From Kappaphycus alvarezii (Eukaryota; Rhodophyta; Florideophyceae; Gigartinales; Solieriaceae), in NCBI GenBank assembly GCA_002205965.3, contig NADL03000753.1:1364001-1428000 (forward strand): DNA of 64,000 nt, in the 5' to 3' direction. Each line of letters begins with the position of its first letter. Position 1 is the first letter of the stretch. The notes under the pieces were generated by a model. It saw only the letters and a program-made list of their open reading frames with translations. It had not been told where the DNA came from and did not search any database. The translations under genes were made by a program, and so were the position numbers. This document shows positions 1-11,100 of this stretch, piece by piece.

Positions 1-570
1 CCCACCTGCCACCTGCCCACCAACTCGTTCTTTCCTTGCATCAAACCGCCAAGGACCTCAATCCCTTCCACGGTCCTCGCCTTTCCGTCCGGCTCCAATA
101 CCACTTCCACCACGTACATCTTGCCCCTGGCAGATTTCCTAAACCGGTGATACTTCCGCCATTCTTCTCCACTGCTACACTGTCTGTTAGAATCAAGCGC
201 CAAATTCCAACCAACTGTTGCCGTAGACGAGTAGCACCAAACCCTCCACTTGACCGTTCAAGGGAAGTAACTGTAGATTTGGCAAGGGCGAAGGGTTCCG
301 GGAGTGACTTTCGATACTTGTGCACCTTGTCCTGGCCTAACTTTTCTTGTAGCACGGAGATTGAGTTGAGAACTGCTTGTTCGAGGTCGCAGTGTTCGTT
401 GTACGCGCTAGTACGGGAGGTTGAATGAAGGAGCGAGACGGGCGAGGGAATGGCTGACGGAGGGGATGAGTTCTGGCGGGGAGGATTGTGGCGGACTTTG
501 AGCGAAAAGGTAGGAATGGGGAGGAGGGGGAGTTAATGAAAGTGGAAAAGGTACGTTGCGGAAAGCGCAT
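1..570 (-). CDS. Unrecognised gene, 3' part beyond left edge; mitochondrial-type N-terminus
   Basis: I do not recognise the family. The N-terminal part (from about 570, or from an upstream Met at 651) is rich in Arg, Ser, Phe and Pro with almost no acidic residues (MRFPQRTFSTF...), as in a mitochondrial presequence. Coding character continues downstream in two other frames: a helical stretch with AVLNSISVLQEKLGQDKVHK near 300-370, then KMYVVEVVLEPDGKARTVEG near 40-110, running off the window. Joining these needs about two single-base shifts or short introns. Frame switching without loss of coding character resembles the neighbouring OGDH gene, so consensus errors are the likely cause. A mitochondrial protein is an inference from the N-terminus only. 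Confidence 0.4.
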
Positions 571-817
571 TGTATGGGAATTGGGGAGGAGGAGACGGGT
601 TAAAAGGTTGCGAAATGCTTGGGATGCGTTGAATGTGAGACTAAACTGCATGGATCAACTGTCGCAAGGGAGATGATGATGGCTTTGAAGGGCATGAAAT
701 GCCATGATTTGTGATGACCACGCGTTAGTGCACTGAGAGTCTCAGAGAGCGAGTGCAGCCTACTTACGTGCGATATTTGCGAAATTAGCGCAGCACGCCC
801 TGCAATTTTATGACCAC

Positions 818-1850
818 TCAAAAGAACTTGCAGAAGCAAGTGTCATGGTTTAGGGGTCTCTTCACTCCTGTCGAGCATCCGTTGCGAGACGTGACAGATG
901 CCGCGTATTTCTCAATAACCTTGGATATTGTCTCAGAAGGTGATCCTAACGAGTCAAAAGCCGGCGGCAAAAAATTCTCTCCTTGCCTCCATCGTTCCGG
1001 CGATGCCTCGCCAGCAATGGGTGCCAATTTCGTGGCCAGACCCTTCCTCTTCTGCTTTTCTCCTGCATTGACAGCGGCTGGCGCTTCCCTTTTCCCATTG
1101 ACATACAGCATTCCTGGAATGGCGACGACACGGTGAGGTCGTACGCCACTGAGAGAGGGAGCGTGGTGTTCCCTGCATCATACTGCGGGTACACCAGAAT
1201 GTCGGTGGGTCGCGCGTTCAGTCCAGAAAGTAAGCACTGGACCTCGAATTGAACACCGACTCCTGCCGCCTTGAACAGCTCTCGGCCAAATACTATCACC
1301 ACTGCTATGTACCGATTGGACCATGCAGTACCTTTGTTTACATAGCTCTGCCGCCTTGTGCCCTGAATGATCCATGAGCCCATGGCACTCCGCGCACCGC
1401 AGCGGTGCAGCGTCATCAAACATGGAAGCTCCCAGGTGGCTCGTTATGTAGCATCACTGCCCATACCCAGTTGTACGTTCGTTGACCATGGACGGATGCG
1501 CGGTGAGGAACGCTGTTGCAGCCGTCTCCAAGCGTGCTTGACAGCGGACCCTTCGCCGAATATGAGCCTCCGGGTGCGGTGCGAGGTTGGGAGACCTCAC
1601 CCACTCACCATCCTTCCGACACTCTGCTCCCGACTCGCGCCATGCTCGATACAGAATGCTGTATGAATAATCGGGCTTGGCAGAAAGACTGGCCGCTGTC
1701 AGTGTTTCCGGAAGACCACTGTATCCGTTAACGAGGGAAGGATAGAGCGGTCGGACAAACTCCCAAAGTTGGGAGCGCGTATCTTTGCGCACGGTATTCG
1801 GACGCACTGGGCCCGTGGGAGCTTTGCAGTTGCTCCGCGTCAATCACGCT
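818..1850 (-). pseudogene. Retroelement reverse-transcriptase C-terminus (zinc finger plus restriction-endonuclease-like domain), degenerate
   Basis: Read on the minus strand in several frames, the order is ARLETAATAFLTAHPS (about 1,520-1,570), a zinc-finger-like piece PLRCAECHGLMDHSGHKAAE (about 1,340-1,410), AAGVGVQFEVQCLLSG, then RPTDIL...AYDLTV (about 1,100-1,215), followed by AGEKQKRKGLA and AFDSLGSPSET (about 930-1,060). Cys/His finger followed by R-P-x-D-I-L and D-x-T-V is the C-terminal arrangement of a family of reverse-transcriptase proteins carrying a PD-(D/E)XK-like nuclease. The catalytic RT core is not visible, and at least three frame changes are needed. A homologous fragment lies on the plus strand at 60,280-61,090. 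The boundary toward 2,200 is uncertain. Confidence 0.55.
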
Positions 1851-2311
1851 GGCATGTGCTGCGAAATGCAGCGTCGCCAGGTGTGAAGCCGTCACCGCCG
1901 TAGCGCAGAGGTAGGGAGACCTGTTGCCGAACTGCGCTGGTCATGTCTACAATATTGCAGCAGAGCAAAACTTCACCTGGACCCTGTCGACTCTCGGTGC
2001 AACGGGAAGGATTCCGTCCGCGGAGTTTGCTTTACTATACATTGGAGCGTGCAGTTCAGTACATGCCGAGCATATAAACCGATCGCTGGGAGCCAGATGA
2101 ATGCGTGTTGTCGATGCAAACGAGAAAGTAAGGCTATACGGTATGACGGCACAAGCAACTGCTTACAGTACTGCCTTACAAAGCCCTCTAGCTACCGTAC
2201 AGCAGGATTTAGCTAAGCTTTAATCGGCCTTGTGCAATGCTGCCTCCGAGGTACGGCCCATCCCGGTGCGTCGCCTCAAGTGTCACAACGCTTGACAATT
2301 CCTTGCGGCTC

Positions 2312-2849
2312 ATGGCCAAACACGCTATCGCTGTCGATGACACTCGCCTCCTTTCCGCGCTCCTCGGCGACAGCGGCGATGCCGTTGCCGCACCCTCCTC
2401 CGAGAAGCATCTCGCTTCCGACAACGACGTAAGTTCACCTAATCCATGGACCCAGACCAAAAGTGTACCTAGCAGCCATTCGTCGCACCATCGCTGAACA
2501 ATCTGCCAACCCGCCGCCTCTTTCTCATCATGAGTCGTTTTTCCTAGTTTGGGTTATATGCTGTCCTCTCCACGCTCCTGCTGCTTTCACTCCTAACTTT
2601 CGCCATTACCTGGCCCGCAATCGAGCCGATGTCCTGGAGGCCCTCACGTCCACAGACATGCGTGCTCCGCGCACACCTCGCAGGCAACCTTCAATGACGC
2701 AAGGAAAAAGAGACTGAGCGTTCCAAACAATAACTAACAGCCATACAGCTAGCTGGACTTACTTTACGCTTACAAAATCAGTCAACTCTTCGTGAGCCAA
2801 TTCTACTCCGCCCCCTATGCCCCTTCTCCGCCACAGCCCTTCTTTTAGT
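2312..2849 (+). CDS. Putative small membrane protein, spliced; unrecognised family
   Basis: Exon 1 (MAKHAIAVDDTRLLSALLGD...) is acidic and ends in phase 0 at a GTAAGT donor (2,429). An intron of about 45 nt with a CTAAT branch-like site ends at CCTAG (2,473). Exon 2 continues in the same phase and holds one hydrophobic segment, AVLSTLLLLSLLTFAITW (about 2,558-2,611), a likely transmembrane helix. A TAG at 2,546 interrupts this frame. Near 2,733 ACTAACA followed by ACAGCTAG looks like a second branch site and acceptor, leading to a last exon LDLLYAYKISQLFVSQFY ending at TAG 2,847-2,849. That stop overlaps the stop of OGDH on the other strand, so the two genes are tail to tail. The donor of intron 2 and the true start are unclear. 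Confidence 0.35.
2429..2473 (+). other. Putative 45-nt spliceosomal intron
   Basis: GTAAGT donor, CTAAT branch-like motif 9-13 nt inside, CTAG acceptor. Both flanking exons stay in the same phase. The acceptor could instead be the CAG three bases further on, giving 48 nt without changing the frame. Confidence 0.45.
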
Positions 2850-5838
2850 AATTGAAAGTTTCCTCATTCAAGGCCATCTGCTCCTGTTGATGAACCGCGC
2901 TGGACCCAGTTGCAGGAGATGCCGACGGCTGCCGTCCGATGTATCTCAACTGTCCCCGCTTCCCCGTTTCTAAGCCACTTAGCGCCGTTGCAAACCGCGG
3001 TTGCACATACGCCCATGCCCCCATATTTTTGCTCTCCTCTTGACGCCACACCACCTCCGCATTGGCATATTTCTCCGCCTCCTTTGCTACAAGATCGAAT
3101 GGAATGGTGAAATTTGTTCCACACGCGCGATAGCCATGTCGTCAACATTACGGACTGCACGCTCCTTAGAATATCATAGTATACCTTACCCGAGCAGAAC
3201 ACCAGACGTTTCACCTTTTCCGGCGCAACCAAGTTGGGACTTTCTTCTGGGATGACACGGCGAAACGACGTTCCAGGCCCGAATTCCGCCAGTGAGCTGC
3301 GACAAACTGTGTCTCGAAGGAGCGACTTGGGCGTCATTATCACCAGTGGCTTCCGGAACTCTCGTTGCACTTGCCTTCGGAGCACGTGGAAGTAATTGGC
3401 TGGCGTCGAAGCATTGACCACTTGCCAGTTGCAGTCTTGATTTGACGCACCGTGTCCGGGTTCATGTCCGGAAATATCGGGATCATCATCGCACATTTGC
3501 AAATACCTTTCCAGACGTGCAGATGAATGTTCTGGGCCTTGTCCCTCATACCCATGGGGAGGAGAAGCGTCAGTCCTGACTGCCTGCGCCACTTTCGCTC
3601 CCCGGCCGCAATGAATGTATCAATGATGACCTGCGCACCATTCGCAAAGTCTCCGAATTGCGCCTCCCACATCACTAGTGATTTCGGCGATTCAAGTGAG
3701 TACCCATTTCAAAACCCAGCACCGCCATCTCCGAGAGGTTAGAGTTGCAGACTTGAAAATGCGCCTGGTCCCCCATTTGCAGATTATTCAACGGAACGAA
3801 GATTCCGTCCTCATCTTGATTGTGCAAAACGAGTGTCGCTGTGAAAATGTTCCTCGCTCGCAATCTTGCCCAGATAATCGCACGGCGTAGCCATCCAAAA
3901 GCAAGGTGCCAAAGCAAGTGCCTCTGCGGTTGCCCATAGGATCCCTTCACCCATTTCAATCGATTTGCGACGGTCAGCAAATTGCTTCCTGAGATAGAGT
4001 GTAACTTGAAGCCCTCAGGGACTTGGCAGTGGCGAAGCCCTACCTCGCGGAGTGTCTTAAAGTCCACACCTGTCGATTGTAGCGGGCTCATGGACGCTTC
4101 ACTCTTCATTCCTTCCCAGTGAGAAGAGAGCCAATCCTTCACGCTTGGCTTCCAAACCTTGCTCTCTTCAAACTTATCTTGCAACTTTTTGTCGATCGAC
4201 TTTTTAAGGTCCTCAAAGTCGGCTTCGGTGATTACGCCCTCCTTGATCAGTTGTGCTGCATAGTTGTTCATTGGAGTCTTATGATTCTTGATCAGTTTGT
4301 ACATGTGGGGCTGAGTAAACATGGGTTGATCAGTTCATTTGTCCATGACGTCTGTAACAAAATAGATCAACAACGACATCCTTTTGGTAACGTTGGCGGT
4401 ATTCCATGGCAATTTTACAGACCTTCACAACTGATTCCGGGCAATCTCCATTGACATGGAAAATGGGAATACCGACAGTTTTGGCGACATCGGTCGGATA
4501 CGGCGATGAGCGTGCCTCGCGTGGATCTGTGGTGAACCCAATTTGGTTGTTCACGACTATATGAATGGTACCGCCAGTGGTGTAATCTCTCAAATCGGAC
4601 AATTCGAGAGTTTCAGCCACAACGCCCTGTCCCGCAAACGAAGCATCTCCGCAACATGACAGCCATGGTCTTCCCTTGTAAAGTCATCGCTGAAGAATTG
4701 CTTTGCGCGAGTCTTACCAACGACAACCGGATCAACAGCCTCCAAGTGACTTGGATTGGCGAGGAGAGAAAAGTTGACAATATTACCGGACCTCATCTTG
4801 CGACTCGTACTAGTTCCCAGATGGTACTTGACATCACCGCTCCCCAAGTAACTGTCTGCGAATGGATCCTCCTGTGGAACAAACTCATGGAATATCTGCT
4901 CCAGCGGTTTGTCTGCGACATTGCCCAGGACATTTAACCTGCCTCTGTGGCATACCCAGTACGACATTTTCAACACCCAATTGGGATCCATGATCAATCA
5001 TTGCTTGCAAGCCTGGAATCAAAGCCTCGCCACCCTCCAAGCCAAATCTTTTCGCAGTATTGTGCTTTCTAGCCAAAAAGGTTTCAAACATCGCCCTCCA
5101 TGAGATCCTTCAAAATCTGCTTCTTCTCCTCTGGGGAGAAGCCGGGATCCATCTCATTTTCCATAATGTTGCCAATCCAAAACTTTCATCCCGCGACAAC
5201 ATGTGGCGATACTCGGCGCCAATCTTTCCACAGTAGGCCTTTCTCAGCAGGTGACGATATCCCTCAACTGCGGACTGGTGGCCCCGGCAACTCGCCACGA
5301 CGACAAACTCACGATCCATGTCAGCCTCCGTAAAGTAATGTGATGGCTCACTCTCCGTCCTATCTTGAAGGGATCACCATGGCCATCCTCGCGCTGCCTC
5401 GACTTGCTCATGCCCAAGGGATCCAAATCGGCGACCAAATGGCCTCGATGACGATACGCACGTATCATACTCATGAGCTGAATTGTATCCTGTGAAATTT
5501 GAAACAAATCTTTGCCAGGGGTCATGCCGGCTGGAACAGATTGCAACTTGTTGCGGTTGACGCGAACGAGCTCAACGGCGTGACCGGGGCAACCCAACTT
5601 CGAGGTTATGAAAAAATGTTGTCCAGGAGGCGTGAACGGAATTGGGATCTTGGCGGTAGCGATCGTACATCTCCTCTAGAACGGTGGCATTGTACCAGTC
5701 ATAAAGGATTCACTGGATCGAGCTGGTGCCAGCTAGGGCGGGAGTAGCGGAACGGGGCTTTGTGGCTAGAGCACGGATGGAGGTTTGTGAGGGCGCGGTG
5801 AATCGTATGGCGGAGCGACGGCATTGGTGCGACGCCAT
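2845..5838 (-). CDS. OGDH: 2-oxoglutarate dehydrogenase E1 component, mitochondrial
   Basis: Thiamine-diphosphate enzyme that decarboxylates 2-oxoglutarate in the TCA-cycle 2-oxoglutarate dehydrogenase complex of the mitochondrial matrix. The chosen start at 5,838 gives a presequence [17 protein letters not shown]. An upstream in-frame Met exists at 5,994 but adds a low-complexity Pro/Ser/His leader. Family landmarks follow in order on the minus strand: [54 protein letters not shown] + [53 protein letters not shown] (ThDP/metal region), [50 protein letters not shown], and the usual C-terminal [17 protein letters not shown] stretch ending at TAA 2,846-2,848. About 1,000 residues, the normal family length, apparently without large introns. 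Around ten single-base shifts and one TGA (after SSIQ) break the frame. Every domain is present and conserved, so sequence error is more likely than decay. Confidence 0.9.
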
Positions 5839-6230
5839 GGCGGGCGGGGATGTGATGGGGAGGGTGGAGTGGTGTGAATGGAGGAGGGAAGGGAATTGAA
5901 ATGAGGATTGGGAGACGTGGGAATCGGGTTGACGTGAAGGCGGAGTGTGTAGCGATATGATGGGAATCGGAGCGGGCTCGGGAATCGACGACATGCCGAT
6001 GCTCGCGGAAGTTGTACAGTTTTTATCAAATGATTCAGAAAAGTGACAATGGCACAGGTGGAATCAACACGTATCACGGGGCAGTCTAATCCCCGTTTGA
6101 ATAACAAATGTTAGAGTATGATACCTGCCACCATTGTCATCGTGGCCTCGAACTAATATATACTTTCGCAGAGAAATATCTGCCCTGCCCAATCATTGTG
6201 CCGCAGTCTCTCACGCATTCCCGTTCAAAC

Positions 6231-6960
6231 TTACAATCTCTGGTCCGCCGTCCTTACCCAATTCCCCGCATTCATCCCTCCGTCACCACGCCGCAACATG
6301 ATGCAAGCAGGAGACCGTGACCAATCTTCCTGCACCATATCCTCGATCATGGGTGTCTCAAGCAGAGCTTTCCCCGGCGCCAAGTGCTCACGAACGCGTT
6401 GCACCAACGCGGCCTTTTCACTCCCTCACCACTCGCACCACCCTCAAGACCAGCCTTTGTCAAATACTCCCAGATCACTCACACTCCACCTACTCACACT
6501 CCTGCACAACGCCTTTCTCACCTCTGTAGTAACCATCTGCTTCCTCTTTGGATTCTCTTTCCAACCCCTCTTCAGCCTCACCAGCAACGATCCGGCGTTC
6601 CATCCCTCGTCGCCGCCGCCAATGCAACCTTCAAGCAAGCCTGCTTCCGCTCACGTCCAAAGTCCCCATGCACAACAGCGGCGTTTGGATGCGTCGTCTG
6701 TTGCGGGTGAGGTTGTTGAAGAGGGCCGCTTTCGTGGATTCGGTTTGGAACGGAGGGCACGGATCAGACAACCGGGTTCGCTCTATGCGAATGCGATTCG
6801 GGGGTGTCGCTCGGGAGTGGGATGTTACCGTGAAACTGTCGGCGGAGGGGGTAAAGTCGGTGAATGCACCGTAGGAAGGAAGGTCGGATAGATGAGGGAT
6901 ATTTTGTCCTTTGGCGCGGTGTTTGTGGCGGAGGAGGCGGTCGTGGGCGCAGTCATGGTG
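6231..6960 (-). CDS. Unrecognised gene, frame broken
   Basis: I do not recognise this protein. Coding-like stretches on the minus strand include VIWEYLTKAGLEGGASGEGV (about 6,410-6,470) followed, after a frame change, by KAALVQRVREHLAPGKALLE and MIEDMVQEDWSRSPACIM, ending at TAA 6,231-6,233. Further upstream the strand carries a Ser/Thr/Pro-rich stretch (GAFTDFTPSADSFTVTSH, about 6,790-6,860), possibly an N-terminal extension. It lies upstream of OGDH on the same strand, with about 390 bp between this stop and the OGDH start. Long open frames on the plus strand here are strand shadows of a pyrimidine-rich sequence. Confidence 0.35.
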
Positions 6961-7305
6961 TGTGAAATGGGTGATGGTGGGAGGGGGGTGAAGAAATGAT
7001 CGCAACAAGGATGGCGGTGTTGGTTGGGTGGGGAAGGGGCAGTAGGTACGAAATGGAATTCTTATTCGAGTTGTCTCTTGGAAATGGCACAAGTGTGCTG
7101 CTGGCGTCGGGCTTGTTATGTTTTTGGCGGTAAATCAACCAACCAGACAGCAGCTTTGCTTTTTTTTCCCCCACTTTTCGAAAGCATTTTAACTTTGCGG
7201 ATAAATGGCAATATCCGACCGCCTCTTTTTGGTCAAGCAGCTTGTACGAGAAATATTTTTCAAATTACTTGGTGGCCGCCGGCACATACCTATCATTGCT
7301 CTGCA

Positions 7306-7408
7306 CGTGTGCTGTACAGTACAGTAAAGAACTCTGTATGGACTGGCTTTGTTTACAGACTTTACAGTATAGTACAGTACTGTACAGCACAACACAGTAC
7401 AGTACAGG
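7306..7408. repeat. CTGTAC/GTACAG-rich simple repeat
   Basis: Short runs of TACAG and its complement alternate, for example GTACTGTACAG and ACAGTACAGTACAGG, with several self-complementary pieces able to form small hairpins. A similar but shorter cluster is at 30,290-30,335. No gene is visible between 7,100 and 7,470. Confidence 0.6.
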
Positions 7409-7489
7409 GGGTCGCGATATAGTGAGTGGTTGAATAGTGCCACCTGCTGTATAGTGCTACCAGAGTCGAATGCACAAAATTAGGGATTA

Positions 7490-8186
7490 GGGTTTTACCC
7501 ACTGTATCAACATTTAGGTGAACTCTTTAGTGCTCACTTCATGAATAGACGGGCATATCTTTATGCAGGAGCAATACATACGAAAACAAACGGGTTCTCC
7601 AACTGTGTAGATTTTATAGATGGTACCGTGATTGGAATAGCGAGGCCTTTAGCGGAAGCCACATGATGCAGTTGGTTGTCTATAATGGGCACAAGAGAAG
7701 ACATTCTATCAAGTTTCAATCAGTAACCTCTCCCGATGGCCTCATTTTGCACGCATTCCGTCCTGTATAGGGTACGACACGACGGGACTCTTTATGTACA
7801 AAGTAATATGGAAGAACTGCTCCCGTCAGTTCTGAACGTAAGCGGCTCTCAGCATTATATTTATCGTGGCTTTGCAAACAATACGAGGTGGTTCATTAAA
7901 ACTTTACGATGGAAGTAATCTGCAACCCATCAATCTGCGTTAACAAGGAATGGCCGGTGCTCGAGTAACAGTGGAATGGGGTTTAAAGAAATCAAGGCGT
8001 ACTTTTACCACAGTTGACTTCAGGAGAAAGATGAAGGTTCTGGAGTCCCTGTTGGTTCACCCACTAGCGCGATGTTGCTATACAACATAAGGGGTGTCTC
8101 TACCCACCACAGATGTCCATTTACTTCAATTGTCCATCACTTCAATTCAGGAGTACCTAGATCTAGCAGAAATGCATTCTGAGTAA
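7490..8186 (+). pseudogene. PIF/Harbinger transposase, founder copy entering array unit 1
   Basis: In unique DNA left of the array, the frame YQHLGELFSAHFMNRR runs directly into the first repeat unit as AYLYAGAIHTKTNG, then VDFIDGTVIGIARP, the first catalytic-Asp region of DDE_Tnp_4 (Harbinger) transposases. This makes unit 1 continuous with the original gene. The frame then breaks as in every other unit (shift after IARP, TAG after the HAFRPV box). The N-terminal half of a normal transposase is missing; upstream lies the CTGTAC repeat. Unit 1 also carries extra single-base deletions. Confidence 0.6.
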
Positions 8187-11100
8187 TTAAACTCATCATT
8201 GCTGTGAGAACTCTGCCCCGAGAGCGAGGACAAAGTCCGCGAGCACCTAGCACCAGCGTGGCGCGGCGGGCTTGTCCGCAGCCATGCAGGGGCCCGCGCG
8301 AGCGGGGAAGCCAGCGGCAATCGGCGTTATACTGCAAAATACAGTAGTCACCGAGTCCGCAACGCGCAGAAAACCAGTAGTTTTCACTTAAGTGCAAAAG
8401 CGTCCATCATGAGCTTGAACTTCTTCAATTACAACTTATCGGAAGCCTCAACTCTCTTCGCTCTCGATTCTGTCTTTTCCCCTTCAGCAGACTCTAACAC
8501 CAGCTTCTCACGCTCAAGTCTCAAGCGACCTTTTCCGAACTCGGCATATCTTTATGCAGGAGCAATACATACGAAAACAAACGGGTTCTCCAACTGTGTA
8601 GATTTTATAGATGGTACCGTGATTGAATAGCGAGGCCTTTAGCGGAAGCCACATGATGCAGTTGGTTGTCTATAATGGGCACAAGAGAAGACATTCTATC
8701 AAGTTTCAATCAGTAACCTCTCCCGATGGCCTCATTTTGCACGCATTCCGTCCTGTATAGGGTAGACGACACGACGGGACTTTTATGTACAAAGTAATAT
8801 GGAAGAACTGCTCCGTCAGTTCTGAACGTAAGCGGCTCTCAGCATTATATTTATCGTGGCTTTGCAAACAAACGAGGTGGTTCATTAAAGTACTTTACGA
8901 TGGAAGTAATTGCAACCCCATCAATCTGCGTATAACAAGGGAATGCCGGTGCTCGAGTAACAGTGGAATGGGGTTTAAAGAAATCAAGGCGTACTTTTAC
9001 CACAGTTGACTTCAGGAGAAAGATGAAGGTTCTGGAGTCCCTGTTGGTTCACCCCATTAGCGGCGATGTTGCTATACAACAAAGGGGGTGTCTCTACCCA
9101 CCACAGATGTCCATTTACTTCAATTGTCCATCACTTTCAATTCAGGAGTACCTAGATCTAGCAGAATGCATTCTGAGTAATTAAACTCAATCATTGCTGT
9201 GAGAACTCTGCCCCGAGGAGCGAGGACAAAGTCCGAGCACCTAGCACCAGCGTGGCGCGGCGGGCTTGTCGCAGCCATGCAGGGGCCCCGCGCGAGCGGG
9301 AAGCCAGCGGCAATCGGCGTTATACTGCAAAATAGCAGTAGTCACCGAGTCCGCAACGCGCAGAAAACCAGTAGTTTTCACTTAAGTGCAAAAGCGTCCA
9401 TCATGAGCTTGAACTTCTTCAATTACAACTTATCGGAAGCCTCTAACTCTCTTCGCCTCTCGATTCTGTCTTTTTCCCTTCAGCAGACTCTAACACAGCT
9501 TCTCACGCTCAAGTCTCAAGCGACCTTTTCCGAACTCGGGCATATCTTTATGCAGGAGCAATACATACGAAACAAACGGGTTCTCCAACTGTGTAGATTT
9601 TATAGATGGTACCGTGATTGGAATAGCGAGGCCTTTAGCGGAAGCCACATGATGCAGTTGGTTGTCTATAATGGGCACAAGAGAAAGACATTCTATCAAG
9701 TTTCAATCAGTAACCTCCCCGATGCCTCATTTTGCACGCATTCCGTCCTGTATAGGGTAGACGACACGACGGGACTCTTTATGTACAAAGTAATATGGAA
9801 GAACTGCTCCGTCAGTTCTGAACGTAAGCGGCTCTCAGCATTATATTTATCGTGGCTTTGCAAACAATACGAGGTGGTTCATTAAAGTACTTTACGATGG
9901 AAGTAATCTGCAACCCCATCAATCTGCGTATAACAAGGGAATGGCCGGCTCGAGTAACAGTGGAATGGGGTTTAAAGAAATCAAGGCGTACTTTTACCAC
10001 AGTTGACTTCAGGAAAGATGAAGGTTCTGGAGTCCCCTGTTGGTTCACCCCACTTAGCGGCGATGTTGCTATACAACATAAGGGGGTCTCTACCCACCAC
10101 AGATGTCCATTTACTTCAATTGTCCATCACTTTCAATTCAGGAGTACCTAGATCTAGCAGAAATGCATTCTGAGTAATTAAACTCAATCATTGCTGTGAG
10201 AACTCTGCCCGAGAGCGAGGACAAAGTCCGCGAGCACCTAGCACCAGCGTGGCGCGGCGGGCTTGTCCGCAGCCATGCAGGGCCCCGCGCGAGCGGGGAA
10301 GCCAGCGGCCAATCGGCGTTATACTGCAAAATAGCAGTAGTCACCGAGTCCGCAACGCGCAGAAAACCAGTAGTTTACTTAAGTGCAAAAGCGTCCATCA
10401 TGAGCTTGAACTTCTTCAATTACAACTTATCGGAAGCCTCTAACTCTCTTCGCCTCTCGATTCTGTCTTTTTCCCTTCAGCAGACTCTAACACCAGCTTC
10501 TCACGCTCAAGTCTCAAGCGACTTTTCCGAACTCGGGCTATCTTATGCAGGAGCAATACATACGAAAACAAACGGGTTCTCCAACTGTGTAGATTTATAG
10601 ATGGTACCGTGATTGGAATAGCGAGGCCTTTAGCGGAAGCCACATGATGCAGTTGGTTGTCTATAATGGGCACAAGAGAAGACATTCTATCAAGTTTCAA
10701 TCAGTAACCTCTCCCGATGGCCTCATTTTGCACGCATTCCGTCCTGTATAGGGTAGACGACACGACGGGACTCTTTATGTACAAAGTAATAGGAAGAACT
10801 GCTCCGTCAGTTCTGAACGTAAGCGGCTCTCAGCATTATATTTATCGTGCTTTGCAAACAATACGAGGTGGTTCATTAAAGTACTTTACGATGGAAGTAA
10901 TCTGCAACCCCATCAATCTGCGTATAACAAGGGAATGGCCGGTGCTCGAGTAACAGTGGAATGGGGTTTAAAGAATCAAGGCGTACTTTTACCACAGTTG
11001 ACTTCAGGAGAAAGATGAAGGTTCTGGAGTCCCTGTTGGTTCACCCACTTAGCGGCGATGTTGCTATACAACATAAGGGGTGTCTCTACCCACCACAGAT

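Noticed and set aside
6196..6891. 231-residue open frame on the plus strand
   Set aside because: Low-complexity Ser/Pro/His-rich translation of a pyrimidine-rich strand; coding character is better on the minus strand.
7478..7495. Telomeric repeat (TTAGGGATTAGGG)
   Set aside because: Only one and a half interrupted copies followed by a reverse-like TTTTACCC; too short to indicate a telomere.
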